Origin: JADJPO01 sp963825645
GTDB lineage: Bacteria; Actinomycetota; Actinomycetes; Actinomycetales; Kineosporiaceae
DNA: 64,000 nt
Reading direction: 5' to 3'
NCBI GenBank assembly: GCA_963825645.1
Contig: CAWGTT010000001.1
Span: forward strand, 62,001-126,000
Under the pieces are notes generated by a model. That model saw only the letters and a list, made by a program, of their open reading frames with translations, searched no databases and was not told the origin of the DNA. Numbering within the stretch: position 1 is the stretch's first letter; every line of letters starts with the position of its first letter. A program made the translations under genes and the position numbers. Positions 16,734 through 25,206 of this stretch are shown here, in pieces.

Positions 16734-16839
16734 GTGTTCGAGTCTAGTGCGAAATCCCTTGATGTACAAGGAAAACAGCAGACACCACCTGACGAGGTCG
16801 GGTCTCGCCGGCCTCGCGACCGTTGTCGACGCGTGAGCC

Positions 16840-17265
16840 CTACAGGTCGTCTCGGCGTCGCAACCGTTTGGTCTGGCTGCGTCTGCGCTTGGCCTCGGCG
16901 CGCCGCTGCTGCGATCCGCGGGTGGGACGCGTCGGCCGGCGGGCGGCCGGCAGCGGGGCAGCCGCCTCCCGCACGAGGGCGGCCAGCCGGGCCGATGCAG
17001 CCTCTCGGTTGCGTCGCTGCGAGCGGAACTGTGAGGCGGTCACGCTCACCACGCCGTCCACGCTGCGCGATGCCAACCGGTGCAGGACCCGCTCCCGCAG
17101 GTGCGCGGGAAGCGACGGTGAGCCGGCGGCGTCCCAGAGGAGCTCCACCCGCGAGTCGGTGGTGTTCACTCCCTGCCCGCCGGGGCCGGAGGATCGGGAG
17201 AAGCGCCATCGCAGCTCCCCAGCCGGTATGCGCAGCCAGGCCGTCACCTGCAGGTCGCCGTCCAT
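16840..17265 (-). CDS. arfB: Alternative ribosome-rescue peptidyl-tRNA hydrolase
   Basis: ArfB (YaeJ, ICT1-like) enters stalled ribosomes lacking an A-site codon and hydrolyses the peptidyl-tRNA. The 141-residue protein has the catalytic GGQ in SRSSGPGGQGVNTTDSRVEL, as in class I release factors. Its basic C-terminal tail (RRAEAKRRRSQTKRLRRRD) inserts into the mRNA channel in this family. Length matches the family. It is 11 bases downstream of the following leftward gene (17277-17924), so the two are likely cotranscribed. Confidence 0.95.
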   Translation of the reverse strand: MDGDLQVTAWLRIPAGELRWRFSRSSGPGGQGVNTTDSRVELLWDAAGSPSLPAHLRERVLHRLASRSVDGVVSVTASQFRSQRRNREAASARLAALVREAAAPLPAARRPTRPTRGSQQRRAEAKRRRSQTKRLRRRDDL

Positions 17266-17276
17266 CGGGGCGTGGG

Positions 17277-17924
17277 TCAGATAACCCGGAGCACGTCGTC
17301 CGGGTCCCGCTCGCGCCGGGCCAGAGCGCGCAGGACGGCGAGATCGCCGTGACGACGGCGGGCTACCCCCACCAGGACCTCGATGGCGACGGCCCGCGCG
17401 CCGTCCGGTAGCTCACCTAGGTCCTGGCCGGCATCGTCCGGAAGGCTCGTCCGCAGGTCGTCATGGTGCACCGCGAACTCCACCAGCCGGGTGCGCAGGT
17501 ACTCGTCCACGCGCATCGGTTGGTCGCCGAAGACCATCAGCTGGCGTTCGGCGGAGACCTCGGGCAGCCGCCGGCTGAGCGTCTGCCAGGTCTGCCGAGC
17601 TCGGCGGGCGACGCCGTCCGGTCCGGCCGCCGCGCCGTCCTGACTACGCCGGCGCACGCCCACGTTGACCGGCGAGTCCAGGTCGGCGAGGTCCGCGAGG
17701 TCGCCGATGTAGGCCTCGGCCCTGATCGGGTTGGGCGAGGCTGGGTCCGGTGCGTCGAGAAAGGCCTCGACCTGGTGCAGCGAGCGAGCCAGGTGCGCCG
17801 CCAGCTCCCCGACGCTCATCCGCTCCAGCGCGCTCGGACCGGTCCAGCTCTCGGCCAGCGCAGGATGCTCGAGAGCGCTGACAACGCCTGCGGCCGCCGC
17901 GAGATAGGTCTCCCGGATGGTCAT
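17277..17924 (-). CDS. Maleylpyruvate isomerase N-terminal / DinB-fold family protein
   Basis: A 215-residue protein of the mycothiol-dependent maleylpyruvate isomerase N-terminal-domain (TIGR03083/DinB-like) type, beginning MTIRETYLAAAAGVVSALEH. The metal-ligand histidine patterns of this four-helix fold are visible in MSVGELAAHLARSLHQVEAF (about 50-70) and RLVEFAVHHDDLRTSL (about 160-175). Members are thiol-dependent enzymes or of unknown activity, so no substrate is proposed. The ATG at 17924 opens clear homology; longer readings upstream run through the intergenic region and the antisense of the P-type ATPase. Confidence 0.82.
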   Translation of the reverse strand: MTIRETYLAAAAGVVSALEHPALAESWTGPSALERMSVGELAAHLARSLHQVEAFLDAPDPASPNPIRAEAYIGDLADLADLDSPVNVGVRRRSQDGAAAGPDGVARRARQTWQTLSRRLPEVSAERQLMVFGDQPMRVDEYLRTRLVEFAVHHDDLRTSLPDDAGQDLGELPDGARAVAIEVLVGVARRRHGDLAVLRALARRERDPDDVLRVI

Positions 17925-18000
17925 CCGCCCAACGTAGCGAGTCGCCGGACGAACGTCTGGCCCGCCGCCGTGACCTGGGCGGGAGGATCGGGGCGGACCA

Positions 18001-20769
18001 GTGGTCTCATGGCAGGGGTCGCAGGTGGAGCGCGGCACAGGAGTGGATCTCGGCACGCGTGGCACCGCCGCACGGCAGTGGTACGGCGGTTCGGTCGCGG
18101 AGCTGGCCGGCCGGCTCGGCACCGAGGTCAGCACCGGGCTGAGCCCAGAGGCGGCTGGGGCGGCTCTGGCTCGCCACGGTCCGAACGAGCTGCCCGAAGG
18201 CGAACGACGTGGCCTGGTCCGGATGGCCGTCGACCAGCTCACCGACTTCATGATCCTGGTCCTGCTGGCGGCCGCGGTGATCTCCGGGCTGATCGGCGAG
18301 CTGATCGACACGGTGGCGATCGCGGTGATCGTCCTGCTCAACGCCGTCCTCGGTGTGGTGCAGGAGTACCGGGCCGCGCGGGCGATGAGCGCGCTCCGTA
18401 GCCTGGCGGCGCCGCATGCCACGGTCCGCCGGGACGGACGCCCGCTGGGGGTGCCCTCGCGCGAGGTGGTGCCTGGTGACGTCGTGCTGCTCGAGGCGGG
18501 CAACGTCGTCCCGGCCGACCTGCGTCTGGTGGACGCCGCCCGGCTGTCCACCCAGGAGGCCGCGCTCACAGGTGAGTCGGTCGCGGTGGAGAAGGACTGC
18601 CGAACGCTGGACGGCGTCGATCTACCGGTCGCCGACCAGACCAACATGGCGTTCAAGGGCACCACCGTCGCCGCCGGCCGCGGTGTGGGACTCGTGGTCT
18701 CCACCGGCCTGGACACCGAGCTGGGCGGGATCGCCCGCCTGCTGCAGGACACCGACACCCAGAAGACCCCGCTGCAGCGAAGACTGGCCCGGTTCGGGAC
18801 CAAGCTGGCCCTTGCCGTGATCGCCATCTGCGTGATCGTCTTCGGTGCCGGGCTGCTGCGCGGTGAGGAACCCGCGTTGATGCTCCTGACCGCGGTCAGC
18901 CTCGCCGTGGCCGCCATCCCCGAGGCACTGCCGGCGATGGTGGCGATATCCCTCGCTCTCGGTGCCTACCGGATGGTCGGCCAGCAGGCCCTGATCCGGC
19001 GGCTGCCGGCAGTGGAGACCCTGGGGTCGATCACCACCATCTGCTCGGACAAGACCGGGACCCTCACCGAGAATCGGATGCGCGTCGAGTCCGTCGACGT
19101 GGCCGGCGACACGGCGCCGCAGAACGCGGCAGCAGCCCGGACCGCGCTGCTCGAGTGCGCCGTCCTGTGCAACGACGCTCAGCCGAGCGCGGGCGGTGAG
19201 GTGGTCGGCGAGCCCACCGAGGTCGCCCTGGTCGAGGCGGCCCAGCGGGCCGGGATCGACGTCGAGGAGCTTCGCCGCCGCCGTCCCCGGATCGGCGAGC
19301 TGCCGTTCGACTCCGACCGCAAACTGATGACTACGGTGCACGCGCCGGGGGACGAGACCCACCGGAAGGCGGGTCACGCCGGGGTGAGGGTCTGCGTCAA
19401 GGGCGCACCCGAAGCCCTGCTCGCCCGGACCACCCGGGTGCGAACCGACGCCGGAGCCGTGCCGCTGGAGCCGGCCGCCCGGGTCGACTTCGAGGAGCGG
19501 GTACGTGCGCTGGCCGCCGACGGGATGCGGGTGCTGGCGGTCGCCGAACGCGCTGAGCTGGGCCATGTCTGGCCACCGGAGGCTCCGGCCGGACTCGTCG
19601 ACGACGAGCTGGAGAGCGACCTGACGCTGGTCGGCCTGGTCGCGTTGTTCGACCCGCCGCGCCCCGAGGCGCGCGCGGCCGTGGCCGCGTGCCGGCAGGC
19701 GGGGATCACTCCGGTCATGATCACCGGTGACCACCCCGCCACCGCGCTGGCCGTGGCCTCCCGGCTGGGCATCTGCGAGCCGGACAGCGGATCGCCACAC
19801 CGGCCCGGCGATCGCGACCGCGTGGACGACCAGGTGCTCACCGGTGCCGAGCTGACCCGGCTTGACGACCACCGGCTCGCCGAGCGGGTGCGCGGCGTCC
19901 GGGTCTACGCACGGGTCGACCCCGCACAGAAGATCCGGATCGTTCAGGCGCTGCAAGAGGCGGGCGAGCTGGTCGCGATGACCGGGGACGGCGTCAACGA
20001 CGCCCCTGCCCTCAAGCGGGCCGACATCGGCGTTGCCATGGGCGCGGGCGGTACCGACGTGGCGCGTGAGGCCTCGGCCATGGTGCTGCTCGACGACAAC
20101 TTCGCCACGATCGTCCACGCGGTCCGGGAGGGGCGGCGGATCTACGACAACATCCGCAAGTTCGTCAAGTACACGATGACCAGCAACTCCGGGGAGATCT
20201 GGCTGATCTTCCTGGCGCCGTTCCTCGGTCTGCCGTTGCCACTGCTGCCGATCCACATTCTCTGGGTCAACCTGGTCACCGACGGCCTGCCGGGCATCAT
20301 GCTGGCCCGCGAGCCTGGCGAGGGCGACCTGATGCGGCGTGGTCCGCGTGACCCGTCGGAGAGTGTGTTCGCGCACGGCATCTGGCAGCACATCGTCTGG
20401 GTGGGGCTGCTGATGGGCGGGGTGTGCCTGCTCGTGCAGGCCGCAGCGCTGGATGCCTCGGCGCACTGGCAGAGCATGGTGTTCACCGTGCTGACCCTTT
20501 CCCAGCTCGGTCACGTACTGGCGATTCGTTCCGAGCGGGAGTCGATCCTGACCATTGGCTGGCGCTCGAACAGCTGGCTGTTGCTGGTCGTCCTGGGCAC
20601 TGTGCTGTTGCAGCTCGCCACGCTGTACCTCCCGGCGCTCAACACCATCTTCTCCACCCAGCCGCTCGCCCTGGGCGAGCTGGCGGTCTGCCTGGCTGCC
20701 TCGAGCGTGGTCTTCTTCGCCGTCGAGGCCGAGAAGTGGCTGATCCGCCGGGGTGTGATCTACCGCTGA
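18001..20769 (+). CDS. Cation-transporting P-type ATPase, calcium-pump (P2) type
   Basis: A 922-residue P-type ATPase. It has an N-terminal cation-ATPase domain (LSPEAAGAALARHGPNELPE), the actuator motif LTGESVAVEK, and transmembrane helix 4 with AAIPEALPAMVAISLALG. The phosphorylation site is SDKTGTLTEN (about 350), the nucleotide domain includes VKGAPEALL, and the hinge is MTGDGVNDAPALKRADIG (about 660). The C-terminal helices include LPLLPIHILWVNLVTDGLPG. PEALP and the NLVTD motif fit Ca2+/Mn2+ or Na+ pumps of the PacL/PMR1 group, not heavy-metal pumps, as there is no CPC. The start is a GTG. A strong hairpin follows the stop. Confidence 0.94.
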   Translation: MVSWQGSQVERGTGVDLGTRGTAARQWYGGSVAELAGRLGTEVSTGLSPEAAGAALARHGPNELPEGERRGLVRMAVDQLTDFMILVLLAAAVISGLIGELIDTVAIAVIVLLNAVLGVVQEYRAARAMSALRSLAAPHATVRRDGRPLGVPSREVVPGDVVLLEAGNVVPADLRLVDAARLSTQEAALTGESVAVEKDCRTLDGVDLPVADQTNMAFKGTTVAAGRGVGLVVSTGLDTELGGIARLLQDTDTQKTPLQRRLARFGTKLALAVIAICVIVFGAGLLRGEEPALMLLTAVSLAVAAIPEALPAMVAISLALGAYRMVGQQALIRRLPAVETLGSITTICSDKTGTLTENRMRVESVDVAGDTAPQNAAAARTALLECAVLCNDAQPSAGGEVVGEPTEVALVEAAQRAGIDVEELRRRRPRIGELPFDSDRKLMTTVHAPGDETHRKAGHAGVRVCVKGAPEALLARTTRVRTDAGAVPLEPAARVDFEERVRALAADGMRVLAVAERAELGHVWPPEAPAGLVDDELESDLTLVGLVALFDPPRPEARAAVAACRQAGITPVMITGDHPATALAVASRLGICEPDSGSPHRPGDRDRVDDQVLTGAELTRLDDHRLAERVRGVRVYARVDPAQKIRIVQALQEAGELVAMTGDGVNDAPALKRADIGVAMGAGGTDVAREASAMVLLDDNFATIVHAVREGRRIYDNIRKFVKYTMTSNSGEIWLIFLAPFLGLPLPLLPIHILWVNLVTDGLPGIMLAREPGEGDLMRRGPRDPSESVFAHGIWQHIVWVGLLMGGVCLLVQAAALDASAHWQSMVFTVLTLSQLGHVLAIRSERESILTIGWRSNSWLLLVVLGTVLLQLATLYLPALNTIFSTQPLALGELAVCLAASSVVFFAVEAEKWLIRRGVIYR

Positions 20770-20774
20770 GCCCG

Positions 20775-20815
20775 CGCAGTCGTCCCACCGCATGGATGCG
20801 GTGCGGGTGACTGCG
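20775..20815. terminator. Long hairpin downstream of the P-type ATPase gene
   Basis: The outer arms CGCAGTC/GACTGCG and inner arms ACCGCAT/ATGCGGT, with CCC/GGG between them, fold into a stem of about 17 pairs around a 2-base loop. It begins 6 bases after the ATPase stop and lies before the ABC-F gene. There is no T-tract, as is common in high-GC actinobacteria. The role as a terminator is inferred from position and stability. Confidence 0.65.
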
Positions 20816-20843
20816 ACGCTGCGATGGCGGGCGGGATAACGCC

Positions 20844-22565
20844 TTGGACGTCATCGTCGCGCACGGCACACTGACGAGGGTGGGGCACATCGACGTCAAC
20901 GCGGTGTCGTTCGCGCTGCCCGACGGTCGCCCGCTGCTCGACGAGGTGAGCTTGCGGGTCGGCGACGGCGCGGTGGCCGCGTTGGTCGGCCCGAACGGGA
21001 CCGGAAAGACCACTCTGTTGCGGATCATCGCCGGCGACATCCGCGCGCACTCGGGCGCGGTGACGAAAAATGGCGGACTGGGCATGATGCGGCAGTTCGT
21101 GGGGCAAGCCGGCAGCGGTCTCGTCGACGTCCGGAGCCTGCTCATCTCCGTTGTGCCGCAACGCATTCGGGACGCCGCGATGGAGCTCGAGACTGCCGAG
21201 CTCGCGATGATGACGACGGACGACGAGCCGACCCAGCTGCGCTACGCCCAGGCCCTGGCCGACTGGGGGGACGCCGGCGGCTACGAGGCCGAGACGCTGT
21301 GGGACGTGTGCACCACGGCGGCGCTCGGCGTGGAGCTTGTCCGTTGCCAGTACCGGTCCCTGGACACTCTGTCCGGCGGCGAGCAGAAGCGTCTCGCCCT
21401 GGAGGCCCTGCTGCGGGGGCCGGACGACGTCCTGCTGCTCGACGAGCCGGACAACTACCTCGACGTGCCGGCCAAACGATGGCTGGAGGCACGGCTGCGC
21501 GAGACACCGAAGACCGTGCTGCTGGTCTCGCACGACCGGGAGCTGCTTGCGCAGGCCGCCACGCACATCGTCACTCTCGAGCCCACCGCCGTGGGCGCGT
21601 ACGCCTGGGTGCATGGCGGGTCGTTCGCTACCTACCCGGCCGCACGCGCCGACCGGAACTCCCGGCTCGAGGAGCTGCGCCGCCGCTGGGACGAGGAGCT
21701 GGCCCGGCTCAAGATCCTGGTGCAGACCCTCAAGGCCAAGGCCGAGTACAACTCCGGCATGGCCTCGCGCTACCAAGCGGCGCAGACCCGGCTGCGCAAG
21801 TTCGAGGAGGCCGGTCCGCCGCAGCTGGCGCCCAGAGAACAGACGGTGACGATGCGGCTGCGCGGCGGGCGCACCGGCAAGCGGGCGGTCGTCTGCGAGC
21901 GGCTCGAGCTCACAGGGTTGATGCGACCGTTCGACGAGGAGGTCTGGTTCGGCGAGCGGGTCGCGGTGCTCGGCTCCAACGGGTCTGGCAAGTCGCACTT
22001 CCTGCGGCTGCTCGCGGCCGGTGGCACCGACCCCGAGCCCGAGCACCGGCCGGTCGGCGAGATCACCGTCGCTCCGGTGCCGCATACCGGCCGAGCCAGG
22101 CTGGGTGCCAGAGTCCGGCCGGGGTGGTTCGCCCAGACCCACGACCACCCGGAGCTGCTCGGGCGGACGCTGGCGGAGATCCTGCATCGCGGAACCGACC
22201 ATCGTCCTGGCCTACCGCGTGAGCTGGCCGCTCGGGCGCTGGACCGCTACGAGCTCGCCCGGGCGAGCGAGCAGACGTTCGACTCGCTGTCCGGCGGGCA
22301 GCAGGCCCGGCTGCAGATCCTGCTGCTGGAGCTGTCCGGGGCCACTCTGCTGCTGCTCGATGAGCCAACCGACAACCTCGACCTGCACTCGGCCGAGGCC
22401 CTGGAGGCGGCCCTTGAAGTGTTTGCCGGCACCGTGCTGGCCGTCACGCACGACCGATGGTTCGCTCGGCGCTTCGACCGCTTCCTGGTCTTCGGCAGCG
22501 GCGGCGAGGTCTACTCCTCGGACACCCCGGTCTGGGACGAGGGCCGCGTCGTGCGGGATCGCTGA
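20844..22565 (+). CDS. ABC-F family ATP-binding protein
   Basis: Two ABC domains on one chain (573 residues) with no membrane segments, as in ABC-F proteins that act on ribosomes or confer antibiotic resistance. Domain 1 has Walker A GPNGTGKTTLL (about 49), signature LSGGEQKRLALEAL and Walker B VLLLDEPDNYLDV. Domain 2 has GSNGSGKSHFLRLL (about 380), LSGGQQARLQILLLE and LLLLDEPTDNLDL. The charged linker between them (around 265-330) is arginine/lysine-rich. The given start is TTG at 20844; a GTG at 20880 fits homologues that begin near GHIDVNAVSF and is a good alternative. Which ABC-F subfamily and what it protects are unknown. Confidence 0.92.
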   Translation: MDVIVAHGTLTRVGHIDVNAVSFALPDGRPLLDEVSLRVGDGAVAALVGPNGTGKTTLLRIIAGDIRAHSGAVTKNGGLGMMRQFVGQAGSGLVDVRSLLISVVPQRIRDAAMELETAELAMMTTDDEPTQLRYAQALADWGDAGGYEAETLWDVCTTAALGVELVRCQYRSLDTLSGGEQKRLALEALLRGPDDVLLLDEPDNYLDVPAKRWLEARLRETPKTVLLVSHDRELLAQAATHIVTLEPTAVGAYAWVHGGSFATYPAARADRNSRLEELRRRWDEELARLKILVQTLKAKAEYNSGMASRYQAAQTRLRKFEEAGPPQLAPREQTVTMRLRGGRTGKRAVVCERLELTGLMRPFDEEVWFGERVAVLGSNGSGKSHFLRLLAAGGTDPEPEHRPVGEITVAPVPHTGRARLGARVRPGWFAQTHDHPELLGRTLAEILHRGTDHRPGLPRELAARALDRYELARASEQTFDSLSGGQQARLQILLLELSGATLLLLDEPTDNLDLHSAEALEAALEVFAGTVLAVTHDRWFARRFDRFLVFGSGGEVYSSDTPVWDEGRVVRDR

Positions 22566-22594
22566 GCCCGGAGCACCGTCGACCGATGTGCCGT

Positions 22595-24004
22595 TCAGCC
22601 CGTGACGTGCTCGAGGGCCCCCAGCCGGTTCACCACGTCCAGTGCGGCGACCCGATACGCCTCCGACAAGGTCGGGTAGTTGAACACCGTGTCCACCAGC
22701 TGGTCGACGGTGCCCTCGCAGGTCATGATCGCCTGGCCGAGGTGGACCAGCTCGGTGGCCTGTGGGCCGAACACGTGCACCCCGAGGAGGCGGCGGGTCC
22801 GGCTGGAGACCAGCATCTTGAGCACGCCGTGGGAGTCGCCGATGATCTGCCCACGCGCCAGCTCGCGATAGCGGGATATACCGACCTCGTAGGGGGTCGC
22901 CGAGGTGGTCAGCTCGTCCTCGGTCCGCCCGCAGTAGCTGATCTCGGGGATGGTGTAGATACCGATCGGCTGTAGCGAGGCCAGCCTGTTCGTCGCCTCC
23001 CCACAGGCGTGGTGTGCAGCGAGCCGGCCTTGCTCCATCGAGGTCGCGGCCTGGGCGGGGAAGCCGATCACGTCGCCGACGGCGTAGATGTGCGGTACCT
23101 CGGTCTGGAGCGTCGGCCCCACCCTGACCCGGCCGCGGTCGTCCGCGGTCAGCCCCGCCTGGTGAAGGTCGAGGTCGGCGGTGGCGCCCTGACGTCCCGC
23201 GGAATACACGACGGTGTCGGCGGCGATCCGTTCGCCGCTGGTGAGTGTGGTCACCGTGCCGCTCTGGTCCGACTCGACACCGGCCACGGTCTCGCCGAAC
23301 CGGAAGCTGACCGACAGGTCGCGCAGCTGGCACCTCAGCGCCTCGACGACCTCGTCGTCGCAGAAGCCGAGCATCCTCTCCCGCGACTCCACCACCGTCA
23401 CCCGGGCTCCGAGTGCCGCGAACATCGACGCGTACTCGATGCCGATCACCCCGGCGCCGACGACCACCAGGGAACGGGGGATCTCGGACAGGTGCATGAT
23501 CCCATCGGAGTCGAGGATGCGTACGTCGTCGAAAGCGACGCCGGGCGGACGCGCCGGGCGGGTCCCGGTCGCGATGACGATGTGCGCCCCGCTGGCCACC
23601 CGTTCGACGCCGTCGTCCTGCATCACCGCGACCGTGTGCTCGTCGAGGAACCGAGCGGTCCCGCTGATCAGCGCGACTGCGTTGCGGGTGAGCTGGCTGC
23701 GCGCCACCTCGATCTCGCGTTCGATCACGTGATGCGTGCGGGCGGTCAGATCGCCGATCGTGATCGTCTCCCTGGCCCGGTGCTTCTGCCCGTAGAGGTC
23801 GCGCATGTGCAGGCCGGTCAGGTACATGACGGCCTCGCGCAGCGCCTTGGACGGGATCGTGCCGGTGGTGACGCAGGCCCCGCCGACCATGCTCCGCCGT
23901 TCGATCACCGTCACGTGCCGGCCGAGCTTGGCGGCGGCGATGGCGGCCTCGCGGCCGCCGGGGCCGGACCCGAGCACGAGCAGGTCGACGTCATAGCCGG
24001 TCAC
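22595..24004 (-). CDS. sthA: Soluble pyridine nucleotide transhydrogenase (Si-specific)
   Basis: A flavoprotein disulfide-reductase-family enzyme moving hydride between NADH and NADPH pools, 469 residues, matching SthA length. It has the FAD fold VLGSGPGGREAAIAAAKLG, then VGGACVTTGTIPSKALREAV, where the redox-active cysteine pair of true disulfide reductases is reduced to one Cys, as in SthA. The NAD fold is VVGAGVIGIEYASM (about 180), and the FAD segment IYAVGDVIGFP and the C-terminal dimer domain follow. The start is GTG at 24004; longer upstream readings would run antisense through rplM. A 20-bp palindrome lies 22 bases upstream. Confidence 0.93.
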   Translation of the reverse strand: MTGYDVDLLVLGSGPGGREAAIAAAKLGRHVTVIERRSMVGGACVTTGTIPSKALREAVMYLTGLHMRDLYGQKHRARETITIGDLTARTHHVIEREIEVARSQLTRNAVALISGTARFLDEHTVAVMQDDGVERVASGAHIVIATGTRPARPPGVAFDDVRILDSDGIMHLSEIPRSLVVVGAGVIGIEYASMFAALGARVTVVESRERMLGFCDDEVVEALRCQLRDLSVSFRFGETVAGVESDQSGTVTTLTSGERIAADTVVYSAGRQGATADLDLHQAGLTADDRGRVRVGPTLQTEVPHIYAVGDVIGFPAQAATSMEQGRLAAHHACGEATNRLASLQPIGIYTIPEISYCGRTEDELTTSATPYEVGISRYRELARGQIIGDSHGVLKMLVSSRTRRLLGVHVFGPQATELVHLGQAIMTCEGTVDQLVDTVFNYPTLSEAYRVAALDVVNRLGALEHVTG

Positions 24005-24025
24005 GAGGTCGAGGCTATGAGTGAG

Positions 24026-24045
24026 AATGCACGCAGTGGTGCATT
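24026..24045. promoter_or_regulatory. Perfect 7-bp inverted repeat upstream of sthA (operator candidate)
   Basis: AATGCAC-GCAGTG-GTGCATT is a perfect inverted repeat with a 6-base spacer. It sits 22 bases upstream of the sthA start and about 40 bases before the rplM promoter hexamers. The size and symmetry suit a dimeric repressor such as TetR or GntR types. It is A/T-richer than its surroundings. The binding protein is unknown. Confidence 0.6.
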
Positions 24046-24086
24046 GATTACTCTGTGGTGATCGTGTCGCCGATGCGCGGCGCGTT

Positions 24087-24116
24087 TTGACCCTCCACCG
24101 ACCGGCCCGGTAGCCT
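24087..24116 (+). promoter_or_regulatory. Predicted sigma-70-type promoter for rplM-rpsI
   Basis: TTGACC (24087-24092) and TAGCCT (24111-24116) are separated by 18 bases, close to the consensus for vegetative actinobacterial promoters. About 95 bases of leader lie between this and the rplM GTG start. That leader could hold ribosomal-protein autoregulation, but no recognised fold was seen. Confidence 0.6.
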
Positions 24117-24214
24117 TTCAGGTCGTTGTGGCTCCCTGCATAGACCTGCGGCCGAACCGGCCCGGGAACACGGTGTGCCGCGAAGAACTCCTGACAAGGA
24201 CGAAGGTTACGACC

Positions 24215-24658
24215 GTGCGCACGTTCACCCCCAAGGCCGGCGACGTCGAGCGTCGCTGGCATGTCATAGACGCGACCGACGTCGTGCTCGGGCGTCTCGC
24301 CACGCAGGCGGCCACCCTTCTGCGCGGCAAGCACAAGCCCACCTTCGCCCCGCATGTCGACACCGGTGACTTCGTCATCGTGGTCAACGCCGAGAAGGTG
24401 GCGCTGACCGGCAACAAGCGCGAGCAGAAGAAGGCGTACCGGCACTCCGGCTACCCCGGCGGTCTGACTGCCGTGGGCTACGGCCAGTTGCTCGCCAAGC
24501 ACCCCGAGCGGGCGGTGGAGAAGGCGGTGCGGGGGATGCTGCCGAAGAACACCCTGGGCAGGGCGCAGCTGAGCAAGCTGAAGGTGTACGCCGGCCCTGA
24601 CCACCCGCACCAGGCGCAGCAGCCCGCGTCGTTCGAGATCACCCAAGTCGCGCAGTAA
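24215..24658 (+). CDS. rplM: 50S ribosomal protein L13
   Basis: L13 is an early-assembly protein of the large subunit. From the GTG at 24215 the product is 147 residues, the usual length, starting MRTFTPKAGDVERRWHVIDA. Conserved segments are VLGRLATQAATLLRGKHKP, VVNAEKVALTGNK, YRHSGYPGGL and VRGMLPKNTLGR. The start is supported by an upstream purine-rich AGGACGAAGG and by the absence of L13 homology before it. It forms an operon with rpsI, 25 bases downstream. Confidence 0.98.
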   Translation: MRTFTPKAGDVERRWHVIDATDVVLGRLATQAATLLRGKHKPTFAPHVDTGDFVIVVNAEKVALTGNKREQKKAYRHSGYPGGLTAVGYGQLLAKHPERAVEKAVRGMLPKNTLGRAQLSKLKVYAGPDHPHQAQQPASFEITQVAQ

Positions 24659-24683
24659 CACGCAGCAATACCTGAGGAGAACC

Positions 24684-25190
24684 GTGGCCGAGACCACCGC
24701 CGAGTCGACCGAACCGATCGTCGACGGCGTCGACGGCGAGGACGCGCCGAGCAGCTACAGCACGTCCACCCCGCAGCCGCGCAGCGGCGGCTCCAGCATC
24801 ACCGCGCCGGGGGCCGCAACAGGTCGGCGCAAGGAGGCGATCGCCCGCGTGCGCCTGGTGCCCGGGACCGGCACCTGGAAGATCAACGGGCGCGCGCTGG
24901 AGGCGTACTTCCCGAACAAGGTGCACCAGCAGCTGGTTAACGACCCGTTCCGGGTGACCGAGCTGGAGGGCCGTTTCGACGTCATCGCCCGGATCCACGG
25001 GGGCGGGTCCTCCGGCCAGGCCGGGGCTCTGCGCCTCGGCGTCGCCCGAGCGCTGAACGGCATCGACGTCGACGCCAACCGTGCGGGTTTGAAGAAGGCG
25101 GGCTTCCTGACCCGGGACGCGCGGGTCAAGGAACGCAAGAAGGCCGGTTTGAAGAAGGCCCGCAAGGCGCCCCAGTACAGCAAGCGCTGA
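24684..25190 (+). CDS. rpsI: 30S ribosomal protein S9
   Basis: S9 contacts the P-site tRNA anticodon through its C-terminal tail. The 168-residue protein has a non-conserved acidic, Ser/Thr-rich N-terminal extension of about 45 residues, then the S9 core: GRRKEAIARVRLVPGTG, INGRALEAYFPN, GGGSSGQAGALRLGVARAL and the basic end KKARKAPQYSKR. The GTG follows GAGGAGA. The final Lys-Arg is conserved, as expected. It is cotranscribed with rplM and directly precedes glmM. Confidence 0.98.
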   Translation: MAETTAESTEPIVDGVDGEDAPSSYSTSTPQPRSGGSSITAPGAATGRRKEAIARVRLVPGTGTWKINGRALEAYFPNKVHQQLVNDPFRVTELEGRFDVIARIHGGGSSGQAGALRLGVARALNGIDVDANRAGLKKAGFLTRDARVKERKKAGLKKARKAPQYSKR

Positions 25191-25206
25191 CCCGGCACCC
25201 GACAGC

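Noticed and set aside
16745..16775. Short palindrome CCTTG-ATGTA-CAAGG upstream of the HNH gene
   Set aside because: Five-base arms in an isolated place are not above what chance would give, with no supporting second copy.
16734..17209. Continuation of the HNH reading frame upstream to 17209 (a 900-residue protein)
   Set aside because: The extra part has Arg/Pro/Gly-rich shadow composition, crosses the arfB gene in another frame on the same strand, and lacks homology. The gene-like sequence before 16573 is in a different frame.
18622..20793. Long leftward frame opposite the P-type ATPase (about 720 codons)
   Set aside because: Antisense shadow with His/Gln-rich composition; no start context or domain.
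24005..24697. Extension of sthA by 231 codons to 24697
   Set aside because: It would run antisense through rplM and its promoter. SthA homology begins at the GTG at 24004.
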